NCBI RefSeq assembly: GCF_003024515.2
Contig: NZ_PYIX02000033.1
Coordinates: 1 to 49,987 of the forward strand
DNA from: Acinetobacter sichuanensis
Lineage (GTDB): Bacteria; Pseudomonadota; Gammaproteobacteria; Pseudomonadales; Moraxellaceae
Reading direction: 5' to 3'
Length of the DNA stretch: 49,987 bases
The notes below the pieces were generated by a model, which was given only the letters and a program-made list of their open reading frames with translations, ran no database searches and had not been told where the DNA came from. Each line of letters starts with the position of its first letter. Positions within the stretch are counted from its first letter, which is position 1. Below are positions 28,421-36,844 of this stretch, piece by piece. A program made the translations under genes and the position numbers.

Positions 28421-29536
28421 ATGCAAGAACAAATACCTCCACCATTCCCAAGCCAAGGTGGTTTAGATTTAACGAAAACCTCCGACCCTTTCTCTGATCA
28501 TTCAAGTCATACAACCTCAAATCCTTCAGCGCAGGGGCGAGTTTATCGCTTCAAGTTTCATGGCGATGCGATGGAGTATTTTGGTATCTGGATCGTTAAT
28601 ATTTTATTAACAATTGTGACTTTGAGTTTATATGCACCGTGGGCAAAAGTACGCCGTCTACGTTATTTTTATGGCAATACTGAATTTTTTAGACGACGCT
28701 TTGACTTTACGGGTGTGCCGAAAAAAATTCTGATCGGACGTTTGATTGCACTTGGGATTTATGGCGCAATTTCGGCTATTTCTCAATATTCGATGACCGC
28801 AACTTTGATTGGTTTTATCGTGCTTTATTTGGCTGTGCCATGGTTGATTCGTGCAACCATTCGCTTTACTGCGCGAAATAGTAAATATGCCAATAGTCGA
28901 TTTTATTTTGCAGGTACAACCAAACAAGCCTACGGTGTTTTTTTGAAATGTGTTGCGATTTATATTTTTACTTTAGGTTTATTTTTTCCTGTTTTGATTT
29001 GGTTATATAAAAGTTATTGTATTAATAATCTATATGCAGGACAGTTAAAATTTAAATTACAAGCAGATTGGTCAGCCTATATGGGCGCTGTTTATATTCC
29101 TGTATTTATGTTTATGGGTTTATTAATGGTTGTCGGAATTATTTCCAGTGTGTTTGGTGCTTTATCAAATCCACAAGCTTTTCTTGCCGTTTTTGGGGTT
29201 GTGTATGTCATTGCAGGCTTGTTCATATTTCCTTTAATGAGTGCTCGTGTTTTTATGACGACATGGAATAACACGATTATTGGTAATAGTAAATTTGAAA
29301 CGGATTGCAACCAATGGCGTTATGCTTGGATTGTTGGCACAAATTGGATTGCTAAAATTTTCTCTTTAGGTTTGATGTCAGCTTGGGCTGCTATTCGTCT
29401 TTATCGATATCAAATTGATTCTTTAAGTTTAGTATTACTTGATGATCCAGACCAAATGATGAATTTAGCACAAGCAGATCATAGTGCTTTAGCAGAAGAA
29501 ATCAGTGACATTTTTGACATTGATGTTTCACTTTAA
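28421..29536 (+). CDS. DUF898 (YjgN-like) inner-membrane protein
   Basis: A 371-residue polytopic membrane protein matching DUF898/YjgN: a Pro-rich cytoplasmic start, then KFHGDAMEYFGIWIVNILLTI (split region residues 48-70), the motif YAPWAKVRRLRYFYGNTEF and several hydrophobic helices. Function of the family is unknown. It is followed after 20 bp by an M48 metallopeptidase, and the two are likely one operon; the pairing suggests a joint envelope quality-control role, but that is inference. Confidence 0.85.
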   Translation: MQEQIPPPFPSQGGLDLTKTSDPFSDHSSHTTSNPSAQGRVYRFKFHGDAMEYFGIWIVNILLTIVTLSLYAPWAKVRRLRYFYGNTEFFRRRFDFTGVPKKILIGRLIALGIYGAISAISQYSMTATLIGFIVLYLAVPWLIRATIRFTARNSKYANSRFYFAGTTKQAYGVFLKCVAIYIFTLGLFFPVLIWLYKSYCINNLYAGQLKFKLQADWSAYMGAVYIPVFMFMGLLMVVGIISSVFGALSNPQAFLAVFGVVYVIAGLFIFPLMSARVFMTTWNNTIIGNSKFETDCNQWRYAWIVGTNWIAKIFSLGLMSAWAAIRLYRYQIDSLSLVLLDDPDQMMNLAQADHSALAEEISDIFDIDVSL

Positions 29537-29556
29537 TTGAATGAGCTAATAATCAG

Positions 29557-30645
29557 ATGATGCAATCTGTACAGGTAATTTTTTATGATGGTGTTGTGTC
29601 AAAGCCACACCAAGCTGAGGTTTTTGCTCTAGATGATGAACATATTCAAGTTCGTTATGCTGAGCAAACACGAAACTATTCTTATGCTGATATGCAGTTG
29701 ATAGGTGCTTTAGGGCAGCTAAAACCTGTAGTTGAGTTAAAGGATGATGCTCGCATTGAGTTTCAAGACCATTTACCTGATTGGTTTCAGATTGCACCTA
29801 AAAAAATTTATGGCTCGATTTGGAAATTGGAACGTTCTCCTTCGCTTATTTTGTTTAGTGTCATTTTTGTGGTGTTTTTTGGCTTTGCTTTAGTAAAATG
29901 GGGCATTCCAAGCGCTTCACATTATATTGCTTTTCAATTGCCTAAAAATAGTATGCAGCGTTTAGGCGATGAAGCTGAAAAATATGTCAATGAATATTGG
30001 ACTGAACCGACAAAGTTGAGTAAAAAGCAACAAGAACAAATTCGGCAGCAATACCTCAAACAAATTGCAGAAGGTCAGCCTGCCAAACTTGTATTTAGAA
30101 AGGGAACACGATTAGGTGCGAACGCGATTGCATTGCCAAATAATACAATTTTAGTGACAGATGAATTGGTTGAGTTGGCACATAGTGACCAAGAAATTTT
30201 AGGGGTTTTAGCTCATGAGCAAGGGCATTTAATCGAACGCCATAGTTTGCAACAAGGTTTATCTAGCCTAGGGATCAGCATATTATATATTGCGATTACA
30301 GGGGACAGTTCAGATTTATTTTCATCCTTACCTACAGCAATGTTAGGCGCAAAATATTCACGTAAATTTGAGCAAGAAGCTGATTTATATGCATTGAAAT
30401 TAATGGATCGTCAACATATTGAAGTTGCGCATTTTGCTAATTTTTTACAAAGATTAAGCGATGAATATGAAAAAGAAGAAGGAACAGTCACGCAACAAAA
30501 AGATCAAAAACAAAAGAAAAATGAACAATCTGAAAAAGATGATCAATTTTCTCAAGTATATGAAATCTTTGAGTCACATCCTGCAACTGCAAAACGTATT
30601 CAAATGGTCAGAGACTTTGAAAAACAACAGAAAAAGTCTCCTTAA
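29557..30645 (+). CDS. M48-family zinc metallopeptidase
   Basis: A 362-residue membrane-associated peptidase. A hydrophobic helix lies near residues 99-118 after an N-terminal cytoplasmic-looking domain. The HEXXH zinc motif is HEQGH at 220-224 and the third ligand is Glu274 in FEQEADLYAL. The C-terminal tail is Lys/Gln/Glu-rich and then ends in the SHPATAKRI motif common in M48 (BepA/LoiP/YcaL-like) proteins. The catalytic domain is probably periplasmic. It lies directly downstream of the DUF898 gene. Confidence 0.88.
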   Translation: MMQSVQVIFYDGVVSKPHQAEVFALDDEHIQVRYAEQTRNYSYADMQLIGALGQLKPVVELKDDARIEFQDHLPDWFQIAPKKIYGSIWKLERSPSLILFSVIFVVFFGFALVKWGIPSASHYIAFQLPKNSMQRLGDEAEKYVNEYWTEPTKLSKKQQEQIRQQYLKQIAEGQPAKLVFRKGTRLGANAIALPNNTILVTDELVELAHSDQEILGVLAHEQGHLIERHSLQQGLSSLGISILYIAITGDSSDLFSSLPTAMLGAKYSRKFEQEADLYALKLMDRQHIEVAHFANFLQRLSDEYEKEEGTVTQQKDQKQKKNEQSEKDDQFSQVYEIFESHPATAKRIQMVRDFEKQQKKSP

Positions 30646-30693
30646 CCTCATGAGATCTTTATTTTTATATCGAAATAAACATCAAGCTTGCCA

Positions 30694-30972
30694 TTAAGCT
30701 TGATGTTGCCACTGTACACTAAACTCTTGTTGTGCCATGCGATTGAGATGATCTAAGATCACTTGCTCTAAACGGCTATAATCTTCACGATCTGTACGTA
30801 ATTCTACGAATAACTGTTGTGCTTCAGGTGTCAGTACAACAGTTGCATCAGGCATGAAAATACTCAAATTTTCTTCAGTTTCGGCAACTTCAAATTTATG
30901 TTTCCAGTGGTTGAGTAGACGTTTTGCAATGCGTTTAGCGTCATCTGTTGAAATAATAGTATTGCTTTTCAT
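30694..30972 (-). CDS. DUF2218-family protein
   Basis: A small protein of about 92 residues from the start MKSNTIISTDD; GGAG lies 9 nt upstream of that ATG, and longer starts up to 31014 exist. It fits DUF2218: an N-terminal helix with HWKHKFEV, a central beta part (IFMPDATVVLTPEAQQL) and a C-terminal helix LEQVILDHLNRMAQQEF. Family members are associated with siderophore-interacting proteins in some genomes, but no iron gene is adjacent here. Function unknown. Confidence 0.75.
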   Translation of the reverse strand: MKSNTIISTDDAKRIAKRLLNHWKHKFEVAETEENLSIFMPDATVVLTPEAQQLFVELRTDREDYSRLEQVILDHLNRMAQQEFSVQWQHQA

Positions 30973-31119
30973 TCTCATTTGCTCCATGTTGAGTTGATAA
31001 ACTAACAAAAACAACGTGTAAAATGTGTTGCATAAATGGAACGCTTCGTTACAGATTTGCGATGATCTGATTGAAATTGTCCATTTTTCATGTCTTTTAG
31101 CAATGTGTCTGTGGAAGTT

Positions 31120-31128
31120 TGCTATAAT
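31120..31128 (+). promoter_or_regulatory. Putative extended -10 promoter of rpe
   Basis: TGC-TATAAT is a perfect -10 with extended TGn, 34 bp before the rpe ATG. A consensus -35 is not evident. Confidence 0.55.
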
Positions 31129-31161
31129 TTCATGATTCCATATTTATCGCTAGGTTGATCC

Positions 31162-31848
31162 ATGTCCAAGCCATTTTTGATTGCACCTTCAATTTTATCT
31201 GCTGATTTTGCTCGCTTAGGTGAGGAAGTTGAAAATGTACTTGCAGCAGGTGCTGATGTTGTTCATTTTGATGTGATGGATAATCATTATGTACCCAATT
31301 TAACTTTTGGTGCAGGTGTATGTAAGGCATTGAAAAAATATGGAATTAAAGCTCCAATTGATGTGCATTTGATGGTGTCACCTGTAGATCGTATGATTGG
31401 TGATTTTCTGGAAGCGGGTGCAGATATTATTACTTTCCATCCTGAAGCAACACATCATATTGACCGTTCATTACAATTGATTAAAGATGGTGGAGCAAAA
31501 GCAGGTTTAGTTTTTAATCCAGCAACTCCTTTGCATTATCTTGATTATGTTTTAGATAAAGTTGATCAAGTGTTATTGATGAGTGTAAACCCTGGTTTTG
31601 GTGGTCAAAAATTCATTCCTGGCACTTTGGATAAATTACGTCAAGCACGTAAAATTATTGATGCTTCAGGACGTGATATTCGCTTAGAAGTAGATGGCGG
31701 TGTAACACCTGCAAATATCCGTGAAATTGCTGAAGCAGGTGCGGATATGTTTGTGGCAGGCTCAGCAATTTTTGGTAAACCAGATTATCAAGCAGTCATT
31801 AATGAAATGCGCGCTGAACTGGCTTTAGTTGGCGCTCAAAAAGCGTAA
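31162..31848 (+). CDS. rpe: Ribulose-phosphate 3-epimerase
   Basis: Interconverts ribulose 5-phosphate and xylulose 5-phosphate in the pentose phosphate pathway. The 228-residue TIM-barrel protein has the full set of motifs: [29 protein letters not shown] (metal site Asp/His), DVHLMV, the phosphate-binding [14 protein letters not shown] and the catalytic LEVDGGV near 175. A terminator follows the gene. In many Proteobacteria rpe precedes gph; here the gph-like gene is 6.7 kb away. Confidence 0.96.
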   Translation: MSKPFLIAPSILSADFARLGEEVENVLAAGADVVHFDVMDNHYVPNLTFGAGVCKALKKYGIKAPIDVHLMVSPVDRMIGDFLEAGADIITFHPEATHHIDRSLQLIKDGGAKAGLVFNPATPLHYLDYVLDKVDQVLLMSVNPGFGGQKFIPGTLDKLRQARKIIDASGRDIRLEVDGGVTPANIREIAEAGADMFVAGSAIFGKPDYQAVINEMRAELALVGAQKA

Positions 31849-31900
31849 TCAATAGATGCTTGAGCTTTAAAAAGCGATATTATTTTTTATAAATTTTAAG

Positions 31901-31926
31901 AAAGAACTCATCTGAGTTCTTTTTTA
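31901..31926 (+). terminator. Intrinsic terminator after rpe
   Basis: AAGAACTCA-TC-TGAGTTCTT followed by a T-tract, about 50 bp past the rpe stop. Confidence 0.85.
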
Positions 31927-32081
31927 TTATGAGCATTTTATTCAAGCTATTGATTTTAAAATTTCAACATAGATTTTAAACCTTTCATCTATACACAAAG
32001 AAATATTTTATGGATGTGTGAAGTAGGTTTGCGCATTGCATGATTGTTGTATATGCTTAAATCGAATTTAGTTTTTATTTA

Positions 32082-32624
32082 ATGAACATGTTGACGCAAC
32101 TCTGCAAACAGGCTTGGTTTGTTTTGCTGATGGTTTTTGCCATTGGCTGGAGTGGTGTGTCTATGGCTTCTGTAAAAACCATGCAAATGGGTATGCAGAT
32201 GCAACATCAACAGGATTCACAACAAAATTTACAAAATCAGTCAAACAATCATCCAAATGAACCGCTGTCTCATGCACAGATGATGCAAGGTATGTCCGTG
32301 CAGGAGATGAAAAATCATTGCACAGATCTGCAACAGCAAGCGGTTGCTGATTCCAAGCAGAATCATGATGATAGCCATGATCAGCAGATGAAAAATCTGA
32401 AAGCTTGTCATGCGCAACTGATACAGAGCAAACAGCTACAGCATAATGACTGTCAGGAATGCACGCTGTTTTCGTGTCAGTCTTCCATCGTGTGGTTTAA
32501 TGCGGACATTCCTCAGTTGAGTCCGCCCGAACATCTACAAAACCGCAATGTGATTTCCATTGCTTACCAGGCTCAGCACCTTGCAGGGCATTGGCAGGAA
32601 ATTCTACGTCCACCTAAAGCTTAA
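32082..32624 (+). CDS. Met/His/Cys-rich exported protein, copper locus
   Basis: A 180-residue protein not assigned to a family. The N-terminal helix (WFVLLMVFAIGWSGVSMAS) looks like a signal peptide. The mature part is dominated by Met, His, Gln and Asp (for example MQMGMQMQHQQ, HAQMMQGM), followed by five Cys (NHCTDL, KACHAQ, NDCQECTLFSCQ). Such composition suggests binding of Cu(I)/Cu(II) in the periplasm. It is immediately upstream of copA (54-bp gap) and probably starts the copper transcript. No regulator such as copRS is beside it. Confidence 0.7.
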   Translation: MNMLTQLCKQAWFVLLMVFAIGWSGVSMASVKTMQMGMQMQHQQDSQQNLQNQSNNHPNEPLSHAQMMQGMSVQEMKNHCTDLQQQAVADSKQNHDDSHDQQMKNLKACHAQLIQSKQLQHNDCQECTLFSCQSSIVWFNADIPQLSPPEHLQNRNVISIAYQAQHLAGHWQEILRPPKA

Positions 32625-32678
32625 CCCGTTTTTCCGAAGCATTATTTTCAAAATAATTTCAGAAATTTAGGTTGAGTT

Positions 32679-34433
32679 ATGTCTATTCAATTTTCAAAAA
32701 GCGTTATTGTCGCTGTGGCTGTGTTGTCTTCAACATGGAGTTTTGCAGCCGTTAAGGAATATCACCTGAACATTGATGAAGGAATGGTCAATGTCACAGG
32801 CAAAGCGGTCAAACGTATTACGGTCAATGGCAAGTTTCCCGCCCCTTTACTCGAGTTTGAGGAAGGCGATGATGCGGTGATTCATGTACATAATAATTTA
32901 AAAAATCAGGATTCTTCGATCCATTGGCATGGTCTGTTATTGCCCGGTATTATGGATGGCGTTCCGGGCTTTAATGGTTTTAACGGGATTCGACCGCAAG
33001 GTGATTTTGTCTATAAGTTTAAGGTTCGCCAAAGTGGAACCTATTGGTATCACGCGCATTCCAAAGGTCAGGAACAGGACGGTTTATATGGCGCTTTGGT
33101 GATTTATCCCAAGGACAAAAAACCACTTGCTGCACATGAACAAACTGAGCGTGACTATGTGGTGATGCTGTCAGATTTTCATGACAAAACCAGTGATCAA
33201 ATTCAAAAAGATCTGAAAATTTCGGCTGAATATTATCAAGATCGGCGTGAAACTTTGGGGGATGTATGGAAGCAAGTGCAACGTGATGGTGTCAAAGCCA
33301 CATGGTCTGACCGCAAAATGTGGAATCAGATGCGTATGCTGAAAACTGATCTGTCTGATGTCACGGGCTATACTTTTTTGATCAATGGCAAAACGCCTGA
33401 ACAAAACTGGACAGGCATGTTTAAACCGAATGAAAAAGTTCGTTTGCGTTTTATCAATGCTTCAGCCATGTCCTTTTTTGATGTACGCATTCCGAACTTA
33501 AAAATGACAGTAGTCGGTGCAGATGGTCAGCCTGTACAGCCTGTGCCTGTGGATGAGTTCCGTATAGGGACAGCCGAAACTTATGATGTGGTGGTTGAAC
33601 CGAAGGCTGGGCATTATCAAATTGAAGCGGAGTCGATTGACCGTTCAGGTTTTGCCATTGGGACGTTGCACAATGAGTTGACAGCAAATACGCATGGAAT
33701 TCATCTGCCACAAGCACGTCCTCGCGCTATTTTAAATATGGCAGACATGGGGCATGGCAGTGCTGATATGCAAGGCATGGATCACTCAACTATTCATCAA
33801 AAAGCAGAGAATCATGGCGATATGCAGGGCATGGATCACTCACAACATCAACCAACAGCGACAAAAAAATCTGATGCTGTGGTCGAAGGTTGGGCAAATG
33901 CATCGACCCCGCAAGGTGATAAAGCGTTGCAATATAGTGATCTGAAATCCTTAACCCCACAACCCGATACCCGTGAAGCGACAAGTGAATTGGTGATTCG
34001 TTTGGGCGGAACTATGGAGCGGTATATCTGGACGATTAATGGTAAAAAATTTAGCGATGCTGAACCTTTAAAAGTGAAGTATGGCGAGCGGATTCGCATT
34101 AAATTTATTAATGACAGTATGATGGCGCACCCGATGCATTTACATGGCATGTTTATGCAACTGGAAAATGGTCAGCCTGCGGTGGATATGCCGAATAAAC
34201 ACACGATTGTTGTACCTCCTGCAAAAACGGTGACTGCATTGTTAACAGCTGATGAACTGGGAGAATGGGCGATTCATTGTCATTTGCTTTATCACATGAG
34301 CGCAGGAATGATGAATAAACTGATTGTTGCCAATGTTTCCGAGGGAGAAACCACCACTACACCGATTCAAAAATCCAATGAAAACACATCAAATCAAGCT
34401 GAACAGCAAGGAGATCAACATGCACACCACTAA
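32679..34433 (+). CDS. copA: Copper resistance multicopper oxidase CopA
   Basis: Periplasmic multicopper oxidase of the copper-resistance type (PcoA/CopA), 584 residues. Copper-site motifs are visible: HWHG near residues 87-90, WYHAHS near 125, the C-terminal HPMHLHGMF and HCHLLYHMSAGM with the type 1 Cys. Between cupredoxin domains two and three lies a Met/His linker (GMDHSTIHQK, GMDHSQHQ). The signal sequence (MSIQFSKSVIVAVAVLSSTW) lacks the twin-arginine motif of classical CopA and looks Sec-type. The end overlaps the copB start by 14 bp. Confidence 0.93.
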   Translation: MSIQFSKSVIVAVAVLSSTWSFAAVKEYHLNIDEGMVNVTGKAVKRITVNGKFPAPLLEFEEGDDAVIHVHNNLKNQDSSIHWHGLLLPGIMDGVPGFNGFNGIRPQGDFVYKFKVRQSGTYWYHAHSKGQEQDGLYGALVIYPKDKKPLAAHEQTERDYVVMLSDFHDKTSDQIQKDLKISAEYYQDRRETLGDVWKQVQRDGVKATWSDRKMWNQMRMLKTDLSDVTGYTFLINGKTPEQNWTGMFKPNEKVRLRFINASAMSFFDVRIPNLKMTVVGADGQPVQPVPVDEFRIGTAETYDVVVEPKAGHYQIEAESIDRSGFAIGTLHNELTANTHGIHLPQARPRAILNMADMGHGSADMQGMDHSTIHQKAENHGDMQGMDHSQHQPTATKKSDAVVEGWANASTPQGDKALQYSDLKSLTPQPDTREATSELVIRLGGTMERYIWTINGKKFSDAEPLKVKYGERIRIKFINDSMMAHPMHLHGMFMQLENGQPAVDMPNKHTIVVPPAKTVTALLTADELGEWAIHCHLLYHMSAGMMNKLIVANVSEGETTTTPIQKSNENTSNQAEQQGDQHAHH

Positions 34434-35352
34434 GTTATTTCCGTATACTGTTTTAGCAAGTTCATTATTGATGATGAGTAGTTGGGCAATGGCGCATGAA
34501 GGACATGACATGATGTCAGCATCGCCAACCACAACGACGCCAAATAGTGAAATGGTGGATCACTCGCAAATGAATCATACGCAGATGGATCATTCAAAAA
34601 TAGATCATTCACAGCATCAGCAACATCAGAATCCTGCGGTATCTACTGAAAATCGTACAGCACATCAAGGACATGATCATCGTAAGGAACATGGCGCACA
34701 GATTTATGCCATCAGTACTATAGATACAAAATGGCTGGTCAATGAAGATGGTGAAGGTGCATTAAAGTCTGAAATTGAAACCCGAATCGGGACGGATGAA
34801 AATAAGCTCTTCATTAAGATTCATACGGATAAAGCGGAATCTCATGATGCGCACTTTGATGCCAAAGTTTTATATAGCCGTATGATTGCAGATTTTTGGG
34901 ATGTTCAGGCAGGTGTGCGTTACCGATCTCAAAAGGTTGAGCTGGATCATCATGTTAAAGATAGTGAAGAACAACTCGATGCGGTGATAGGTTTACATGG
35001 AATGGCGCCGTATTTCTTTGAAACGGATGCTTATTTTTATGCAGGCGAAGAGAATTATTCAGGGTTGAGTCTGGAGACCGAACGAGATTTGCTGTTGACG
35101 CAAAAACTGATTTTTAAACCCTATTTGGATCTCGATGTGGTTTTCAGTGATGATTCTAAATATGCAAAAAAATCGGGTTTAAGCAGTCTGACTACAGGCA
35201 TTGAAACCCGTTATGAGATCAGTAAAAAAGTCATGCCGTATCTGGATATTGCCTATGAATACAGTAAGGGCAATGATGAAACACCATGGCAAGTTGAAAG
35301 TGATTCTGAACAGGGTTGGCTCTATGGTGCAGGGGTGCGGTTTAAGTTTTAA
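34420..35352 (+). CDS. copB: Copper resistance outer-membrane protein CopB
   Basis: A 310-residue CopB/PcoB family outer-membrane protein. I take the ATG at 34420 (MHTTKLFPYTVLASSLLM, preceded by AAGGAG), overlapping copA by 14 bp. After the signal peptide (cleavage near AMA-HEG) comes a Met/His/Asp-rich stretch (MVDHSQMNHTQMDHSK, residues about 45-75) that likely binds copper, then a barrel domain with WDVQAGVRYR and the ending GWLYGAGVRFKF. It probably works with CopA in sequestration or export of copper across the outer membrane. Confidence 0.92.
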   Translation: MHTTKLFPYTVLASSLLMMSSWAMAHEGHDMMSASPTTTTPNSEMVDHSQMNHTQMDHSKIDHSQHQQHQNPAVSTENRTAHQGHDHRKEHGAQIYAISTIDTKWLVNEDGEGALKSEIETRIGTDENKLFIKIHTDKAESHDAHFDAKVLYSRMIADFWDVQAGVRYRSQKVELDHHVKDSEEQLDAVIGLHGMAPYFFETDAYFYAGEENYSGLSLETERDLLLTQKLIFKPYLDLDVVFSDDSKYAKKSGLSSLTTGIETRYEISKKVMPYLDIAYEYSKGNDETPWQVESDSEQGWLYGAGVRFKF

Positions 35353-35377
35353 TTTTCTGATATAAAATGATGGATGC

Positions 35378-35409
35378 GAGGGCTTTAATTTTTTAAAGCC
35401 CTCATTTTT
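35378..35409 (+). terminator. Intrinsic terminator after copB
   Basis: GAGGGCTTTAA / TTAAAGCCCTC with a 4-nt loop and a T-rich tail. It separates the copper operon from the guanidine exporter unit. Confidence 0.9.
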
Positions 35410-35483
35410 GTAGGTGTATTTTGGGTCAAGATTTGTAAAACACGCTCATTTCTAGGGCGAAATGCATTAATATGTGTTTATTC

Positions 35484-35556
35484 AAAGGAGGAACGACCTC
35501 CCTTTGTGCGATATCATCAAAATCTGCACCAAGAAAACTCGTCAGGACGACCTGAC
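35484..35556 (+). promoter_or_regulatory. Guanidine-II (mini-ykkC) riboswitch
   Basis: Two small hairpins with the diagnostic ACGR loops. Hairpin 1 is GGAGG-AACGA-CCTCC (35487-35501). Hairpin 2 is GTCAGG-ACGA-CCTGAC (35541-35556). Both end in CG-containing loops that form the kissing contact binding guanidinium in the family. The element lies 24 bp before an SMR exporter whose GGAG ribosome binding site is at 35571-35574. In known guanidine-II RNAs ligand binding exposes the Shine-Dalgarno and switches on translation. Hairpin 1 has an extra A in its loop compared with the common 4-nt form. Confidence 0.88.
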
Positions 35557-35580
35557 TCTAATTTAAATTTGGAGCTGGTC

Positions 35581-35898
35581 ATGGCTTGGGTCATTCTTGT
35601 TTTTGCAGGCATCTTTGAAATTGTTTGGGCATATACCATGAAAATGTCCGAAGGTTTCACAAAGCTCACCCCGAGCGTCATTACGATTTTCTTTATGATC
35701 CTGAGTTTTGGTTTATTGGCTTATGCCATGAAATCTTTGCCCTTGGGAACGGCTTATACGATTTGGACAGGAATTGGGGCAATTGGTTCATTCCTTGTGG
35801 GTATTTTTATTTTAGGTGAACCTGCCACGGCAATGCGTATGTTGGCGGCGGTACTGATTGTATCGGGTTTGATTCTGATGAAACTGTCTTCTTCTTAA
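35581..35898 (+). CDS. SMR guanidinium exporter (Gdx/SugE-like), copy 1
   Basis: A 105-residue four-helix SMR transporter. Start is the ATG at 35581 with GGAG upstream; an apparent longer reading frame covers the riboswitch and is not used. The essential Glu13 (IFEIVWAYTMK) and the KSLPLGTAYTIWTGIGAIG signature place it with the SugE/Gdx branch, which exports guanidinium in exchange for protons. Control by a guanidine riboswitch supports that role. A very similar second copy follows after a terminator. Charge distribution does not separate the two copies, so each may form its own antiparallel dimer. Confidence 0.9.
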   Translation: MAWVILVFAGIFEIVWAYTMKMSEGFTKLTPSVITIFFMILSFGLLAYAMKSLPLGTAYTIWTGIGAIGSFLVGIFILGEPATAMRMLAAVLIVSGLILMKLSSS

Positions 35899-35913
35899 AC
35901 CCTCTATTTTCTG

Positions 35914-35950
35914 ATCCAAGTTGACTGATGTGGTTAACTTGGATTTTTTT
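35914..35950 (+). terminator. Terminator/attenuator between the two SMR genes
   Basis: ATCCAAGTT / AACTTGGAT stem followed by a T-run, beginning 16 bp past the first SMR gene and 34 bp before the second. It should reduce expression of copy 2 relative to copy 1, unless copy 2 has its own promoter. Confidence 0.8.
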
Positions 35951-35983
35951 GATTTTAATACATTGATTTTTAGGAGTATTGGT

Positions 35984-36301
35984 ATGGCTTGGGTATTACT
36001 TGTGGTAGCGGGTTTATTGGAAGTGGTCTGGGCATATTTTATGAAGGTGTCAGATGGCTTTAGCAAACTCATGCCCAGTATTCTGACGATTGTATTTATG
36101 ATCGCAAGTTTTGCTCTATTGTCCTATGCCATGAAATCCTTGCCTTTGGGTACAGCCTATACCGTTTGGACAGGTATTGGTGCAGTCGGCTCATTTGCCG
36201 TCGGTATTTTCTTTTTGGGCGAACCTGCTACTGCCATGCGAATGTTGGCTGCAGTTTTAATCATTTCTGGGTTAGTATTGATGAAGCTCTCATCATCTTA
36301 A
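35984..36301 (+). CDS. SMR guanidinium exporter (Gdx/SugE-like), copy 2
   Basis: A 105-residue paralogue of the preceding gene, with most positions identical (same length, LLEVVWAYFMK Glu13, KSLPLGTAYTVWTGIGAVG, ending MKLSSS). The ATG at 35984 has TAGGAG 10 nt upstream. No riboswitch hairpins precede it. The tandem layout recalls two-gene SMR pairs such as YkkCD. However, the positive charges sit in the same loops in both proteins, which argues for a duplicated homodimeric exporter rather than an obligate heterodimer. It may differ in substrate (guanidinium versus quaternary ammonium). Confidence 0.87.
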   Translation: MAWVLLVVAGLLEVVWAYFMKVSDGFSKLMPSILTIVFMIASFALLSYAMKSLPLGTAYTVWTGIGAVGSFAVGIFFLGEPATAMRMLAAVLIISGLVLMKLSSS

Positions 36302-36326
36302 AGTGTATTTGTCCAAGGAGAAGTCG

Positions 36327-36809
36327 ATGAAATTATCATTTATGGAAATGCCTTCTCCCGTGGGCATTTTAAAATTGGTTGCAACGGACACCGCTTTGGT
36401 GGCAGTCCTTTGGGAAAATGAAGATCCCAAGCGTGTTCGGTTGGCTGAACTGATTGAAAATACACAACATTCGATTTTGCTTGAAACGCAAAAGCAGTTG
36501 AATGAATATTTTGCAGGGCAGCGTCAAAAGTTTGACGTGCCTTTAGACTTTGAAGGGACAGAGTTTCAACAAAAAGTCTGGCAAGCATTACTCACCATTC
36601 CATTTGGAGAAACCCGCAGTTATAAAGATATTGCTGAACAGATCGGCAATGTCAAAGCCGTTCGTGCGGTGGGTGCTGCAAATGGTAAAAATCCGATTTC
36701 AATTATTGCGCCGTGTCATCGGGTGGTGGGCGCAAATGGCAAATTGGTTGGCTTTGCAGGTGGCTTGGAGAATAAGGATATTCTTTTAAAAATTGAGAAA
36801 CTACATTAA
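36327..36809 (+). CDS. ogt: Methylated-DNA-protein-cysteine methyltransferase
   Basis: Suicide repair enzyme that removes alkyl groups from O6-alkylguanine. The ATG at 36327 is preceded by AAGGAG, giving 160 residues; a start at 36303 is less likely. The acceptor Cys130 is in the PCHRVVG motif. The helix-turn-helix region (FQQKVWQALLTIPFGETRSY) with its Arg/Tyr and the ending FAGGLENKDILLKIE are standard for Ogt. The N-terminal Ada regulatory domain is absent. It lies downstream of the SMR genes but with no functional link. Confidence 0.94.
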   Translation: MKLSFMEMPSPVGILKLVATDTALVAVLWENEDPKRVRLAELIENTQHSILLETQKQLNEYFAGQRQKFDVPLDFEGTEFQQKVWQALLTIPFGETRSYKDIAEQIGNVKAVRAVGAANGKNPISIIAPCHRVVGANGKLVGFAGGLENKDILLKIEKLH

Positions 36810-36844
36810 AATAGTCTTAATTATTGATAATAATAGAATTCTAA

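Noticed and set aside
30461..30697. Lys/Asn-rich ORF overlapping the end of the M48 gene
   Set aside because: It is an out-of-frame reading of the low-complexity Lys/Gln tail of the peptidase.
33171..33984. Several minus-strand ORFs opposite copA
   Set aside because: They mirror the coding constraint of copA, have no ribosome binding sites and resemble no family.
35506..35580. An N-terminal extension of 25 residues on the first SMR protein
   Set aside because: It overlaps the guanidine-II hairpins and lacks a ribosome binding site; the ATG at 35581 has GGAG upstream and gives the standard 105-residue SMR length, identical to the neighbouring copy.
35899..35983. A second guanidine riboswitch before SMR copy 2
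   Set aside because: The only structure here is a terminator-like hairpin; no ACGR-loop hairpins are present.
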